Assembly: GCA_012729115.1 (NCBI GenBank)
Contig: JAAYDR010000027.1
Coordinates: forward strand, 1-55,580
Origin: Clostridiales bacterium
GTDB lineage: Bacteria > Bacillota > Clostridia > Christensenellales > Aristaeellaceae
Reading direction: 5' to 3'
DNA length: 55,580 nt
Shown here: piece by piece, positions 1 through 8,095 of the stretch
Position numbering within the stretch: position 1 is the stretch's first letter
How the letters are laid out: every line of letters starts with the position of its first letter
Notes under the pieces: model-generated
What the model saw: the letters and a program-made list of their open reading frames with translations, nothing else
What the model was told of the DNA's origin: nothing
Database searches by the model: none
Made by a program: the position numbers and the translations under genes

Positions 1-29
1 TGGCGCGTCTGCCATTCCGCCACGCCCGC
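1..29 (-). tRNA. tRNA-Leu, 5' part only (runs off the window)
   Basis: Read on the minus strand from 29, the sequence starts GCGGGCGTGGCGGAATGGC, a typical acceptor stem and D-arm of a class II bacterial tRNA-Leu. The anticodon and variable arm lie beyond the window, so the isoacceptor cannot be named. It lies about 30 nt downstream of tRNA-Lys in the same direction and is probably co-transcribed with it. Confidence 0.8.
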
Positions 30-60
30 AGGCTCAACCATCAGTCATGATGATCGAGAA

Positions 61-136
61 TGGTGACCCATCGGAGATTCGAACTCCGGACACCTTGATT
101 AAAAGTCAAGTGCTCTACCGACTGAGCTAATGGGTC
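61..136 (-). tRNA. tRNA-Lys (anticodon TTT)
   Basis: The minus strand gives a complete 76-nt cloverleaf including an encoded 3' CCA. The acceptor stem GACCCAT pairs with ATGGGTC, the anticodon loop is CTTTTAA with anticodon TTT, and the T-arm holds GTTCGAATC. It heads a small tRNA transcript that continues into tRNA-Leu. Confidence 0.97.
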
Positions 137-213
137 TTAACGCTCAAGGGTTGTAGCTTGAATCTCATCAGACCCCTTGACCTCGGCGTTGCGTTGTGCA
201 AACCACGAATGGG

Positions 214-242
214 ATAATAACATATCAAAAGTTACCTGTCAA
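214..242 (-). promoter_or_regulatory. sigma-A promoter of the tRNA-Lys/tRNA-Leu transcript
   Basis: On the minus strand TTGACA (242-237) and TATTAT (219-214) are separated by exactly 17 nt, a near-consensus housekeeping promoter. It points at tRNA-Lys about 80 nt downstream. Confidence 0.8.
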
Positions 243-262
243 GGCTTTATGATGAAAATTCA

Positions 263-282
263 GACCATTATTTCCTATGGTC
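263..282 (-). terminator. weak hairpin downstream of the HD-domain gene
   Basis: GACCAT and ATGGTC form a 6-bp stem with an 8-nt loop, followed on the minus strand by TGAATTTTC. The short stem and poor T-tract make this only a possible terminator of the HD-domain gene, before the tRNA promoter. Confidence 0.3.
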
Positions 283-312
283 GTGATGGGGAGACAGGAA
301 AGTGAGTGTCCA

Positions 313-900
313 TTATCTCAGGGAGGCCATCTCCGCGGCTACGCCGGCCTCGCAGGAGCGCATCGCCAGAATCGTTTTTTCAAAGAGAACGCTGATGTCC
401 CAGCCCAGGGCCTCGGCTCCGGTGAGGATTACATCCCGGGAGCACCCGGCGGCAAAGGCCTTGTCTTTAAATTTCTTCTTCACACTGGAGACCTCCATGT
501 CCATTACGCTTTTAGAGGGGCGCATCAGCGCGGCAGCTCCGATCAGGCCGGTAAGTTCATCCACGGCAAAAAGAACCTTCTCCATGGGGTGCTCAGGCTT
601 TATATCGCTGCATATGCCGTATCCATGGGAACAGATCGCGTGAATCATATCTTCCCCCACGCCGGCACCCCGCAGCAGATCGGGGGCTTTGCGGCAATGC
701 TGATCCGGATATATCTCAAAGTCGATATCATGCAAAAGGCCTGTGATGGACCAGAAATCCACTTCTTCCTCATAACCCAGTTCCCGGGCATACCAGCCCA
801 TCACTCCCTCAACCGTCAACGCGTGGCGCAGGTGAAATTCCTCCTGATTGTACCGGCGCAGGAGCGCAAGGGCTTCCTGCCGCGAGAGATGGCTTTGCAT
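313..900 (-). CDS. HD-domain protein (putative metal-dependent phosphohydrolase)
   Basis: This 195-residue protein carries an HD fold. A first histidine is at H26, the diagnostic His-Asp pair at H57-D58 (LLHDIDFE), another histidine at H92 (SHGYG) and a distal aspartate at D114 (AVDEL). These would bind the metal in a nucleotide or phosphoester hydrolase. There is no second domain, signal peptide or membrane segment. The start is ATG with AGGAAGGGG about 9 nt upstream, and a promoter-like pair lies at 936-964. It stands alone, divergent from hppA. HD proteins are common and the substrate cannot be read from sequence. Confidence 0.8.
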   Translation of the reverse strand: MQSHLSRQEALALLRRYNQEEFHLRHALTVEGVMGWYARELGYEEEVDFWSITGLLHDIDFEIYPDQHCRKAPDLLRGAGVGEDMIHAICSHGYGICSDIKPEHPMEKVLFAVDELTGLIGAAALMRPSKSVMDMEVSSVKKKFKDKAFAAGCSRDVILTGAEALGWDISVLFEKTILAMRSCEAGVAAEMASLR

Positions 901-935
901 CTTTTGTTTCCCCTTCCTGCTTGATGTTTCTTATA

Positions 936-964
936 ATCATAGCATAGTCCAGGCAGTTGCGCAA
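936..964 (-). promoter_or_regulatory. predicted promoter of the HD-domain gene
   Basis: On the minus strand TTGCGC (964-959) and TATGAT (941-936) are 17 nt apart, about 35 nt upstream of the start codon. Confidence 0.5.
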
Positions 965-1020
965 AGGGAGGGCTTGTTATCAGGAAAATATTAAAAAAGT
1001 TTTACAATTGTCGGCAGGTA

Positions 1021-1050
1021 TTCCCATAAAAGTTCTTTCGGTGCTATACT
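1021..1050 (+). promoter_or_regulatory. predicted extended -10 promoter of hppA
   Basis: TATACT (1045-1050) is preceded by TG in the extended -10 register (TGCTATACT). A weak -35 (TTCCCA, 1021-1026) lies 18 nt upstream. The site is about 58 nt before the hppA ATG. Confidence 0.5.
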
Positions 1051-1107
1051 AACCGGGTATGCATAGAGTCCGGTATTCACATTACTACAGGTGGGAGGGA
1101 AAACCCA

Positions 1108-3198
1108 ATGACAACCACAATCACCTTTTTCTATCTCCTTTCCTTCTTCGCGGTGGCGATCGCAGTAGCCTTTGCGGTGTATCTGGCCGTCTGGGTGAAG
1201 AGACAGCCGCGCGCCAACGACACCATTGAATCCATCGGGAAGTTGATCCATGATGGTGCCAACACCTTTATGCGCAAGGAATACACCTTGTTGGCTGCTT
1301 TTGCCGGCGTGACCTCCGTGCTGATCTTCGTGTTCCTGCCCAAGCCCATTTGGAGCCAGGACGCAGACGTCATGAAGAACCTGACGATGGTGTTGGCCTA
1401 TCTGGCCGGTACCGTTATCTCCGCGATCACTGGCAAGCTTGGTGTCTATGTGGCCACCATCGCCAACACCAAAACAGCTCAGGCCGCGACCAAGGGCATT
1501 AAGCCCGCTTTTTTAATCGGTTTCCGCGGCGGTTCTGTGATGGGCCTGGGTGTGGTAAGCATGAGCTTGCTTGGCGTAGCCCTGGTGCTGATGCTGGTGG
1601 GCGATACCACCGCTCTCTTGGGCTTCTCCTTTGGTGCCAGCTCTCTTGCGCTGTTTGCCAAGGCTGGCGGCGGCATCTTCACCAAAACGGCGGACGTCAG
1701 CGCCGATTTGGTAGGCAAGGTGGAAATGGACATCCCCGAGGATGACCCCCGCAACCCGGCCGTTATTGCCGACAATGTGGGTGACAACGTGGGTGACGTG
1801 GCCGGTATGGGCGCGGACCTGTTTGACAGCAACGTGGCCGCCATGGCCGCTGCTCTGGTGATCGCTTCTGCCCTGGACAAGGGCCTGGGCATCAATGCCA
1901 TGATGGTCTTCTGCTACGCAGCCCTGGGTTTGATTGCCTCTGCTCTGGGCATTGGTCTGGCAAAAATCGGCGAGCACGGCAGCCCCACCAAGGCATTGAA
2001 CACCTCCACCTATGTGACCACGGGTATTTACATCGTTTTAACTGCTCTGGCCACGCTGATCTTCAAGGATTTCAGCTGGCGTATCTGGGGCGCTTCTACA
2101 ATAGGTCTGCTGGTTGGCGTTATCATCGGCATCACCACAGACTACTTTACGGATGACAGCAAGCCCATCGTCAAGCGCGTTGCCAAAGCATCCTCCACCG
2201 GTCCCGCTTTTACCATTCTCTCGGGTGTTTCCTACGGTTTCCTGTCCGTGCTGCCCGCGATGATCGGCATTGCCGTATCCGCCCTGGCTGCCTACAAGCT
2301 CTGCGAAGGCATGGGCAGCGATTATGCGATGTTTGGTATCTCCATGGCTGCTGTGGGTATGCTCTCCATCGTGGGCATGATCATCAGCAATGATGCCTAT
2401 GGCCCTATTGTTGATAATGCCCGCGGCCTGGCCGAAATGGGCGACCTGGGCGAAGAAGCCGTGCGCATTTCCGACGAGCTGGACAGTGCAGGCAACACCG
2501 TGAAGGCCGTTACCAAAGGCTTTGCCATTGGCGCCGCCGGTCTTACCGTCATCAGCTTGCTGGGCGCTTACCTCAGCGAAGTGAACGAAGCGCTCCTTTC
2601 TGTGGGCAAAGAAGTAATCTCCGTTCTAAACCTCACCGACCCCACCGTTTTCTTTGGAATGCTGATTGGCGCGGCTATTCCAGCCGTTTTCTCCGCCATG
2701 CTCATCTTGGGTGTTGACCGCAACGCTGAGCGGATGGTCTCCGAAATCCGCCGCCAGTTCCGCGAAATTATAGGCCTTCGGGAAGGCAAAGCGGGCGTTC
2801 ATGCCGATTACAACGCTTGTATCAACATCGCCACCCAGGGCGCTCTAAGGGAACTTATCCCCGCCGGTCTGATGGCCATTGGTGCCACAGTGCTGGTTGG
2901 CTTCATCGGCGGCGTGAAGGCTGTGGCCGGTTTCCTGATGGGCAACATCATCAGCGGCCTCTTGCTGGCCCTGTTTATGTCCAACGCGGGCGGTCTTTGG
3001 GACAATGCCAAGAAGTATGTGGAAGCGGGCAACGAAGGCGGCAAGGGCTCCAACGCCCATAAAGCTGCCGTGGTGGGCGATACCGTTGGCGATCCCTTCA
3101 AGGATACGGCCGGCCCCTCCATCAACACCCAGATCACCGTGGTGTCCTTGGTGGCTTCCTTGCTGGCCTCCCTCTTCATCCACTTCTCCATCTTCTAA
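1108..3198 (+). CDS. hppA: membrane-bound, ion-pumping pyrophosphatase
   Basis: Couples hydrolysis of cytoplasmic pyrophosphate to cation export across the membrane. The 696 residues fit the family, with many hydrophobic segments. The substrate-binding signature DNVGDNVGDVAGMGADLF begins at residue 222. The C-terminal active-site segment GDTVGDPFKDTAGPS is intact. The motif that decides cofactor dependence reads GNTVKA (residues 462-467) with lysine at 466. In characterised members lysine here marks potassium-independent H+ pumps, and alanine marks K+-dependent ones (including Na+ pumps). I therefore infer a K+-independent H+-PPase. The start is ATG with GGGAGGG about 10 nt upstream. The gene is monocistronic; only a weak 6-bp stem (3228-3253) follows it. 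Confidence 0.96.
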   Translation: MTTTITFFYLLSFFAVAIAVAFAVYLAVWVKRQPRANDTIESIGKLIHDGANTFMRKEYTLLAAFAGVTSVLIFVFLPKPIWSQDADVMKNLTMVLAYLAGTVISAITGKLGVYVATIANTKTAQAATKGIKPAFLIGFRGGSVMGLGVVSMSLLGVALVLMLVGDTTALLGFSFGASSLALFAKAGGGIFTKTADVSADLVGKVEMDIPEDDPRNPAVIADNVGDNVGDVAGMGADLFDSNVAAMAAALVIASALDKGLGINAMMVFCYAALGLIASALGIGLAKIGEHGSPTKALNTSTYVTTGIYIVLTALATLIFKDFSWRIWGASTIGLLVGVIIGITTDYFTDDSKPIVKRVAKASSTGPAFTILSGVSYGFLSVLPAMIGIAVSALAAYKLCEGMGSDYAMFGISMAAVGMLSIVGMIISNDAYGPIVDNARGLAEMGDLGEEAVRISDELDSAGNTVKAVTKGFAIGAAGLTVISLLGAYLSEVNEALLSVGKEVISVLNLTDPTVFFGMLIGAAIPAVFSAMLILGVDRNAERMVSEIRRQFREIIGLREGKAGVHADYNACINIATQGALRELIPAGLMAIGATVLVGFIGGVKAVAGFLMGNIISGLLLALFMSNAGGLWDNAKKYVEAGNEGGKGSNAHKAAVVGDTVGDPFKDTAGPSINTQITVVSLVASLLASLFIHFSIF

Positions 3199-3285
3199 AC
3201 CGATTCGAACAACTGCCAAAGCGCGCTCGAAAACCTTCTTCCGGAGATTTTCGGGTGCATTTTGTTTAGCATTGGCCTTTCCCGC

Positions 3286-3314
3286 TTGACAACCCTGGGG
3301 CCAGGTGATACGCT
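3286..3314 (+). promoter_or_regulatory. sigma-A promoter of the rsgA leader
   Basis: A perfect TTGACA (3286-3291) and TACGCT (3309-3314) are 17 nt apart. Transcription would begin near 3321, some 210 nt before the predicted rsgA start, leaving a long structured leader. Confidence 0.65.
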
Positions 3315-3320
3315 GATGAC

Positions 3321-3530
3321 GGATTTCAAGGATGAGGTGTGTGGATGTCGGTTCGTTCGTAAGGTTATGATGGCGTCACATGGGCAGGTGGATGCCTGCT
3401 TGTTTTGGCTACCCATCTGACAGGCGGAATGACCGGGAAAGCGTTGATCCACAGCGCCTCCTTTTGTTATTTTGCTGCGCAGTGGGGCACTGCGCTTTTT
3501 GGTTTACGCTGGAAAGGGGACGGGATTATC
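3321..3530 (+). promoter_or_regulatory. long 5' leader of rsgA ending in a terminator-like hairpin (possible attenuator)
   Basis: This roughly 210-nt stretch without a convincing gene lies between a strong promoter and rsgA. It contains a nested helix, with ATGGG (3380-3384) able to pair with CCCAT (3412-3416) around GCAGG/CCTGC. A five-codon mini-ORF (3345-3362, Met-Ser-Val-Arg-Ser) lies near the 5' end behind GGATGAGG. The leader ends in a perfect intrinsic terminator at 3477-3500. I compared it by memory with common riboswitch motifs (TPP, SAM, lysine, glycine, ZTP, fluoride, c-di-GMP, M-box, T-box) and recognised none. Confidence 0.45.
3477..3500 (+). terminator. intrinsic terminator inside the rsgA leader
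   Basis: GCGCAGTG (3477-3484) and CACTGCGC (3488-3495) form a perfect 8-bp stem with a 3-nt loop, followed directly by five T residues. It sits only 31 nt before the predicted rsgA start, so it would act as an attenuator rather than as the end of hppA transcription. Confidence 0.65.
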
Positions 3531-4604
3531 TTGGATGATCATTTGAATCAATATGGTCTTAAACAGCAATACAAGCAGGAGGCTTCAACATATGACGGTT
3601 TGTTCCTGGCAAGGGTCCTTGCCCAGCATCGCAATCTCTATCAGGTGATGAGCGAACAGGGAGAATTTGCTGCCGGCGTCTCCGGCAAACTTGCCTTTGA
3701 CGCAGACTCTCAAACCGGTTATCCGGTGGTGGGGGACTGGGTGATGATCGACAGACCCGAGGGAAGTTTCGGTCCAGGGGTGATCCATCAGGTTTTACAG
3801 CGCAAAAGCCTGCTGACACGGCAGGCCGCGGGTACAACGAAAGCCCGGCAAGCCATTGCTGCGAACATGGATATCATCTTCCTGTGCATGTCCCTCAACG
3901 CTGATTTTAATCTGCGAAGAATGGAACGATATTTGACCATTGCCTGGGACAGTGGTGCGACCCCGGTGATCCTGTTGATGAAAGCCGATTTATGTCAGGA
4001 TTTGCCGCAAAGGCTGAAGGAGCTCTCCCAAGTGAGCATGGGAGTAGAGGTGTTGGTGTGCTCCGCTGAACATCAGCAGGGTTATCAGGAAGTGATCAGA
4101 ATTTTGCAACCTGGAAAAACCGTCGTCTTTGTGGGCTCTTCAGGCGTGGGCAAGTCCACTCTCATTAACCGTTTGATGGGAAAGGAGGTCCTGGCCACCC
4201 GGGAAATCCGGGAGGATGACGGCAGGGGAAGGCACACCACCACCCACCGGCAAATGCTGTTGTTGCCATGTGGCGCAATTGTCATTGATACCCCCGGCAT
4301 GCGGGAGTTGAAGATGGATGGTGGCGATCTGTCCAGAAGCTTTGAAGACATTGAAGAAATTGCTTCAAAGTGCAAATACAGTGATTGCGCCCATGGCTCC
4401 GAGCCGGGGTGTGCGGTTCAAATAGCGATAGAGGAAAGGACCCTGTCAAAGGAGCGATTTGCGAGCTATCTAAAGCTGCAACGGGAGATCAGCTATGACG
4501 GGCTAAACGCAAGACAGTTGGAGGGTGAGAAAATCAATCGGATGTTTGGTGGAAAGACGGGAATGAAGCAGATGCGCAAGCAGTTGATGGATAAACAGCG
4601 CTAA
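3531..4604 (+). CDS. rsgA: ribosome small-subunit-dependent GTPase A
   Basis: A late 30S-subunit maturation factor with a circularly permuted GTPase domain. Visible are an N-terminal OB-fold region, the G4-like MKAD segment, the P-loop GSSGVGKST (residues 202-210), the G3 motif DTPG, and a C-terminal zinc knuckle with ligands C281, C286, H288 and C294 in the family spacing. I chose the TTG at 3531 because GGAAAGGGG precedes it by about 11 nt and it leaves the normal N-terminus (about 357 residues). The frame stays open upstream to 3405, but that part is leader containing a terminator and lacks a ribosome-binding site. G4 has Met where Asn or Thr is usual. Confidence 0.92.
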   Translation: MDDHLNQYGLKQQYKQEASTYDGLFLARVLAQHRNLYQVMSEQGEFAAGVSGKLAFDADSQTGYPVVGDWVMIDRPEGSFGPGVIHQVLQRKSLLTRQAAGTTKARQAIAANMDIIFLCMSLNADFNLRRMERYLTIAWDSGATPVILLMKADLCQDLPQRLKELSQVSMGVEVLVCSAEHQQGYQEVIRILQPGKTVVFVGSSGVGKSTLINRLMGKEVLATREIREDDGRGRHTTTHRQMLLLPCGAIVIDTPGMRELKMDGGDLSRSFEDIEEIASKCKYSDCAHGSEPGCAVQIAIEERTLSKERFASYLKLQREISYDGLNARQLEGEKINRMFGGKTGMKQMRKQLMDKQR

Positions 4605-4606
4605 TC

Positions 4607-4646
4607 AGAAACGGGTCTTCCTGTGACCGCAGGAAGACCCGTTTCT
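4607..4646. terminator. bidirectional terminator between rsgA and the HerA-like gene
   Basis: A perfect 17-bp inverted repeat (4607-4623 and 4630-4646) with a 6-nt loop lies between two convergent genes. T-tracts are poor on both sides, but the GC-containing helix is very stable and well placed to end both transcripts. Confidence 0.75.
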
Positions 4647-4658
4647 CTGGCAATCGTT

Positions 4659-6599
4659 TTATCTCTTCTTCCCCAGAATCGTCCCCATCAGGCCTCTTGT
4701 GAGCTCATTGGTGATTGTGCGCGTAACCTGGTTGATGGCGGTATTCTTCACGCGGCCCAGGATGCTGTCGTTGGCCCGGGCCCGCTCGGCCCGCTCATCC
4801 CGCAAGGCGTCCGCCTTCTGGCGGCGTTCCTCTGAGATGCGCTCCTTTTCCGCTTTTTGTGCTTCTCTGGCAGCCTTGGCGGCAGCGGTTTCTGCTTCTT
4901 TCTGAGCCTTCTGGGCTGCCTTGCGCTCTTCCTCAGAGATGACGGGAACATATTGGCCGGTAGTTGGGTCCAACTGAAGGTTCATCTGTTTTTGCACATA
5001 CTGGCCGGTGGTGGGATCCAGAACCAGCACGTTTTGCTGTAGCACAGAGGAGGTGGCAACAGGCGCAGCAGGAGCGGCAGGAGCGGCAGGAGCGACGGGA
5101 GCAGCAGGAACCCCTTGGTTCGCATCGGTTGCCATGGCGGTCAGCGGCTTTTGTACATATTGGCCTGTGGCGGGGTCCAGTACCATGAAGGTGGCGGACG
5201 GCGCAACAGTGGGGGCCGGAGTAAATACAGGCGCAGCTGCTGTGGGATAAGGCTGAGGCGCTTCGTAGGGCTGAGGCGCTGTATAGGGCTGAGGCGCAAC
5301 CGCGGCTTTGCCTCCAGCAACCACCCCGGCCAGATATTCGTAGGCGCTTTGGCGGTCCACAGGCTGGTCGTAGAGACCATAACAGGGGCTGGTTTCAATG
5401 AAAGCTTTGCGAAGAGCCGGATCGATAGGTCCCATAAAGCTCTGTGGAGGCAAAATCAGGGAGCGGGTCACCATGTTGGGGGCACCCTTTTCATCCAGGA
5501 AGGAAACCAGGGCTTCACCGGTTTGCAGCTGGGTGATGGCTTCCTCGGTGTCAAAGGCAGGGTTGGCACGGAAGGTTTGTGCGGCTACCTTCACTGCTTT
5601 TTGGTCCAGGGGAGTAAAGGCACGCAGAGCATGCTGCACCCGGTTGCCCAGTTGTCCCAGCACGCTCATGGGAACGTCGGTGGGGTTTTGGGTAATGAAG
5701 TATACACCCACACCCTTACTGCGAATGAGGCGGATCACCTGCTCGATCTTGTCCATCAGCTGCTTCCCGCAGTTGTTGAAGAGCAGATGGGCTTCGTCAA
5801 AGAAGAACACCATCCGGGGTTTGTCCATATCGCCAACTTCCGGCAAAGCTTCGTACAACTCGCTGAGCATCCAAAGCAGGAAGGTGGAATACATAAGCGG
5901 GCTGAGGAACAGCTTGTCGCAGGCCAGGATATTGATATAGCCCCGGCCGTTTTCATCCACCTTCATCCAATCTTCGATGTTCAGCGCGGGTTCGCCAAAA
6001 AACACATCGCCGCCCTGATCTTCCAGCACTGCCAGAGCCCGTTGGATTGCGCCCACCGTGGTGATGCTGATGTTGCCATACTTAAGGGTATAGCGGCTGG
6101 CATTTTCTCCCACATAGGCGAGCATGGCTTTGATATCCTTGATATCAAGCAGAAGCATGCCCTCGTCATCCGCGATCCGATACAGGATGCTTAATACACC
6201 TGCCTGGATCTCGTTAAGGTTCAGCATCCGGCTGAGCAGCAATGGGCCCATCTCACTGACGGTAGTGCGGATGGGATGCCCCTGCTGACCGTATACATCC
6301 CAGAACATGGTAGGATAGGACTGGAACTGGAATCCGTTGACTCCCACAGCCATCAGGCGGCTATTGAGAGCGTCGGTGTTTTCACCAGGCTTGACCATGC
6401 CGCTGAGATCGCCTTTGATATCCCCCAGGAATACAGGAACGCCCATATCTGAGAAACCCTCTGCCATCACCTTCAGGGAAACAGTCTTGCCCGTGCCCGT
6501 GGCCCCCGCGATTAAGCCGTGCCGGTTGGCCATTTGAGGCAATAAACAAATCGGCTTGTTTTCGCCGGTACCCACCCAGATGGTTCCATTGGAAAGCAT
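4659..6599 (-). CDS. HerA-like (DUF853/YjgR-type) P-loop ATPase with repetitive C-terminal tail
   Basis: A FtsK/HerA-superfamily ATPase of the DUF853 type. The Walker A motif GATGTGKT is at residues 32-39 and the Walker B motif [12 protein letters not shown] near residues 263-274. The C-terminal third is unusual. A Pro/Ala-rich linker holds three (A)PQPY units and an Ala-Ala-Pro run, then come three copies of LDPxTGQYV (near residues 471, 523 and 540). A charged Ala/Glu/Lys/Arg helix and a [11 protein letters not shown] end follow. I place the start at the ATG at 6599, preceded by GGAGG with 8-nt spacing, giving 646 residues; the frame extends 13 codons upstream without such a site. Proposed roles for DUF853 proteins are not settled. 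No nuclease (NurA-like) partner is adjacent. Confidence 0.85.
   Translation of the reverse strand: MLSNGTIWVGTGENKPICLLPQMANRHGLIAGATGTGKTVSLKVMAEGFSDMGVPVFLGDIKGDLSGMVKPGENTDALNSRLMAVGVNGFQFQSYPTMFWDVYGQQGHPIRTTVSEMGPLLLSRMLNLNEIQAGVLSILYRIADDEGMLLLDIKDIKAMLAYVGENASRYTLKYGNISITTVGAIQRALAVLEDQGGDVFFGEPALNIEDWMKVDENGRGYINILACDKLFLSPLMYSTFLLWMLSELYEALPEVGDMDKPRMVFFFDEAHLLFNNCGKQLMDKIEQVIRLIRSKGVGVYFITQNPTDVPMSVLGQLGNRVQHALRAFTPLDQKAVKVAAQTFRANPAFDTEEAITQLQTGEALVSFLDEKGAPNMVTRSLILPPQSFMGPIDPALRKAFIETSPCYGLYDQPVDRQSAYEYLAGVVAGGKAAVAPQPYTAPQPYEAPQPYPTAAAPVFTPAPTVAPSATFMVLDPATGQYVQKPLTAMATDANQGVPAAPVAPAAPAAPAAPVATSSVLQQNVLVLDPTTGQYVQKQMNLQLDPTTGQYVPVISEEERKAAQKAQKEAETAAAKAAREAQKAEKERISEERRQKADALRDERAERARANDSILGRVKNTAINQVTRTITNELTRGLMGTILGKKR
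4941..5187 (-). repeat. three LDPxTGQYV-coding repeats in the HerA-like ATPase
   Basis: Three segments (about 5134-5187, 4985-5030 and 4941-4979) encode [22 protein letters not shown] and [11 protein letters not shown]. The DNA copies are diverged, which suggests selection at protein level. A GGAGCGGCA-type microrepeat between copies one and two encodes Ala-Ala-Pro units. Confidence 0.85.
5247..5298 (-). repeat. short tandem repeats encoding APQPY units
   Basis: Three near-identical 18-bp units, each containing GGCTGAGGCGC on the plus strand, encode consecutive (T/E)APQPY elements in the linker of the HerA-like protein. The DNA conservation points to recent slippage expansion. Confidence 0.8.
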
Positions 6600-6636
6600 A
6601 TCAAAACCTCCTTCGTTTGTGACATAATGTACCATC

Positions 6637-6666
6637 ATGATACAACGATGAAACCATTTTCGTCAA
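6637..6666 (-). promoter_or_regulatory. predicted promoter of the HerA-like gene
   Basis: On the minus strand TTGACG (6666-6661) and TATCAT (6642-6637) are 18 nt apart, 38 nt before the chosen ATG. Confidence 0.55.
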
Positions 6667-6736
6667 TGTCTTTCCAAGAACTGCGCATCTGAGGGGTCGT
6701 TTGCAGGCAAGTCAAGGAGGATGTGTCGAAAAACGC

Positions 6737-6766
6737 TTTACAAGGCTTTTCATTCGATGATACAAT
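6737..6766 (+). promoter_or_regulatory. predicted promoter of ridA-nfnA-nfnB
   Basis: TTTACA (6737-6742) and TACAAT (6761-6766) are separated by 18 nt, with TG in the extended -10 position. The ridA ATG lies 70 nt downstream. Confidence 0.65.
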
Positions 6767-6836
6767 GATTTTATCCTTGGTATGGATGAAATTGGTTCGC
6801 TAACGGAAAGATAGAGGCATCAAGGAGGAACGAAGC

Positions 6837-7211
6837 ATGAAGCAGGTAGTACACACCACAAAGGCACCCCAGGCCATCGGTCCCTATTCCCAGGCAGTGA
6901 CGAGCGGGGAGTTGCTCTACACATCCGGTCAGTTGGGTATCGATATGGAAACGGGAAAGCTGGCGGAGGGAGTCCAGGCACAGGCCCATTGCTCCATGAA
7001 AAACCTGGGCCAGATTTTGGCTGCTCATGGTCTGGATTATAGCAATATCTTAAAAACCACCATTTTCGTTAAGGACTTAGCGGATTTTGCAACGGTGAAC
7101 CAGGTGTACGCAAGCTATTTTACGGGGGACTATCCTGCCCGAAGCTGTGTACAGGTAGCAGCGCTGCCTCTTGGGGGACTGGTGGAGATTGAAGCTGTAG
7201 CGTCCAAGTAA
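6837..7211 (+). CDS. ridA: RidA family reactive enamine/imine deaminase
   Basis: RidA hydrolyses reactive enamine/imine intermediates such as 2-aminoacrylate released by PLP enzymes. The 124 residues match the family. The N-terminal APQAIGPYSQAV segment is canonical. The catalytic arginine is R102 in PARSCVQVAALP, and EIEAVA closes the protein. The start is ATG with AAGGAGG 8 nt upstream. It is the first gene of an operon with nfnA (30-nt gap) and nfnB. The older family name L-PSP endoribonuclease describes other members. Confidence 0.95.
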   Translation: MKQVVHTTKAPQAIGPYSQAVTSGELLYTSGQLGIDMETGKLAEGVQAQAHCSMKNLGQILAAHGLDYSNILKTTIFVKDLADFATVNQVYASYFTGDYPARSCVQVAALPLGGLVEIEAVASK

Positions 7212-7241
7212 GCGCGTGAACGCAGGAAGGAAGCAATCCGG

Positions 7242-8081
7242 ATGTATAAGGTCTTGGAGAAGGAGTACCTGAACCCCACCGTTGCAAGAATGGTGGTTTC
7301 AGCCCCGTTGGTGGCCCGCAAGGCCGAGCCCGGGCAGTTTATTATCTTGCGTGCTGGGGAAAACAGCGAGCGCCTGCCGCTGACCATTGCGGATTTTGAC
7401 CGGGAGCGGGGTAGCGTTACCATCGTGTATCAGATTTTGGGCGCGGGTACCATGGAGCTTGATAAACTTAAAAAAGGGGATTCCATTCAGGACTTTGTGG
7501 GTCCATTGGGCACACCCAGCCACACGGAGGGCCTTCACAAGGTTTGCGTGGTGGGCGGAGGCGTGGGTTGCGCCATCGCTTATCCGGTGGCCAAGAAGCT
7601 TCATGAAAATGGCTGCATAGTCCATTGCGTAGCAGGCTTCCGAAACAAAGATCTGGTCATTTTTGAAGATGAGTTCCGCTCCATCAGCGACGAGTTGAGG
7701 CTGATGACGGATGATGGCAGTTATGGGCAAAAGGGGCTTGTCACCGATGCGCTGGAGTCGCTCATCCAGGCAGGAAACCAGTATGACCAGGTGATCGCCA
7801 TCGGTCCGCTGATCATGATGAAATTCGTATGCAAAGTAACCCAGAAGTACGGCATCAAGACCGTGGTGAGCATGAACCCCATCATGGTGGATGGTACGGG
7901 CATGTGCGGCGGTTGCCGTCTAACGGTGGGTGGGGAGACGAAATTTGCCTGTGTGGACGGCCCCGAGTTTGACGGACACCAGGTGGATTTTGACGAGGCC
8001 CTGGCCAGGGGTTCCTTTTACAAGGAATGCGAAACACGGGCAAGGGAAGAAGCCTGCAATTTGTTCAATTATGTTCAATAA
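7242..8081 (+). CDS. nfnA: NAD-dependent reduced ferredoxin:NADP+ oxidoreductase, small subunit
   Basis: The small subunit of the electron-bifurcating transhydrogenase NfnAB, which couples NADH and reduced ferredoxin to NADPH formation. The 279 residues show a flavodoxin-reductase-like FAD domain (RLPLTIADF), a nucleotide-binding GGGVGCAIAYPVAKK segment and, near the C-terminus, a [2Fe-2S] site around MCGGCRLTVGGETKFAC. Related PyrK-like proteins share this architecture, but the adjoining nfnB and absence of pyrD favour NfnA. The start is ATG behind GGAAGGA. Confidence 0.9.
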   Translation: MYKVLEKEYLNPTVARMVVSAPLVARKAEPGQFIILRAGENSERLPLTIADFDRERGSVTIVYQILGAGTMELDKLKKGDSIQDFVGPLGTPSHTEGLHKVCVVGGGVGCAIAYPVAKKLHENGCIVHCVAGFRNKDLVIFEDEFRSISDELRLMTDDGSYGQKGLVTDALESLIQAGNQYDQVIAIGPLIMMKFVCKVTQKYGIKTVVSMNPIMVDGTGMCGGCRLTVGGETKFACVDGPEFDGHQVDFDEALARGSFYKECETRAREEACNLFNYVQ

Positions 8082-8095
8082 GGAGCTGGGATAAG

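Noticed and set aside
277-924. Plus-strand frame of 215 codons
   Set aside because: Antisense to the HD-domain gene, which has the intact H...HD...D ligands, a ribosome-binding site and a promoter.
3405-3530. N-terminal extension of rsgA from an ATG at 3405
   Set aside because: It has no ribosome-binding site, is not part of the family and would be translated through a perfect intrinsic terminator.
5040-5110. Tandem GGAGCGGCA-like repeats considered as a CRISPR or regulatory repeat array
   Set aside because: They lie in frame within the HerA-like gene and encode Ala-Ala-Pro units; there are no spacers.
8027-8095. Upstream extension of nfnB overlapping nfnA
   Set aside because: No ribosome-binding site; the added residues are out of family, while TTG 8096 has AAGGAGC.
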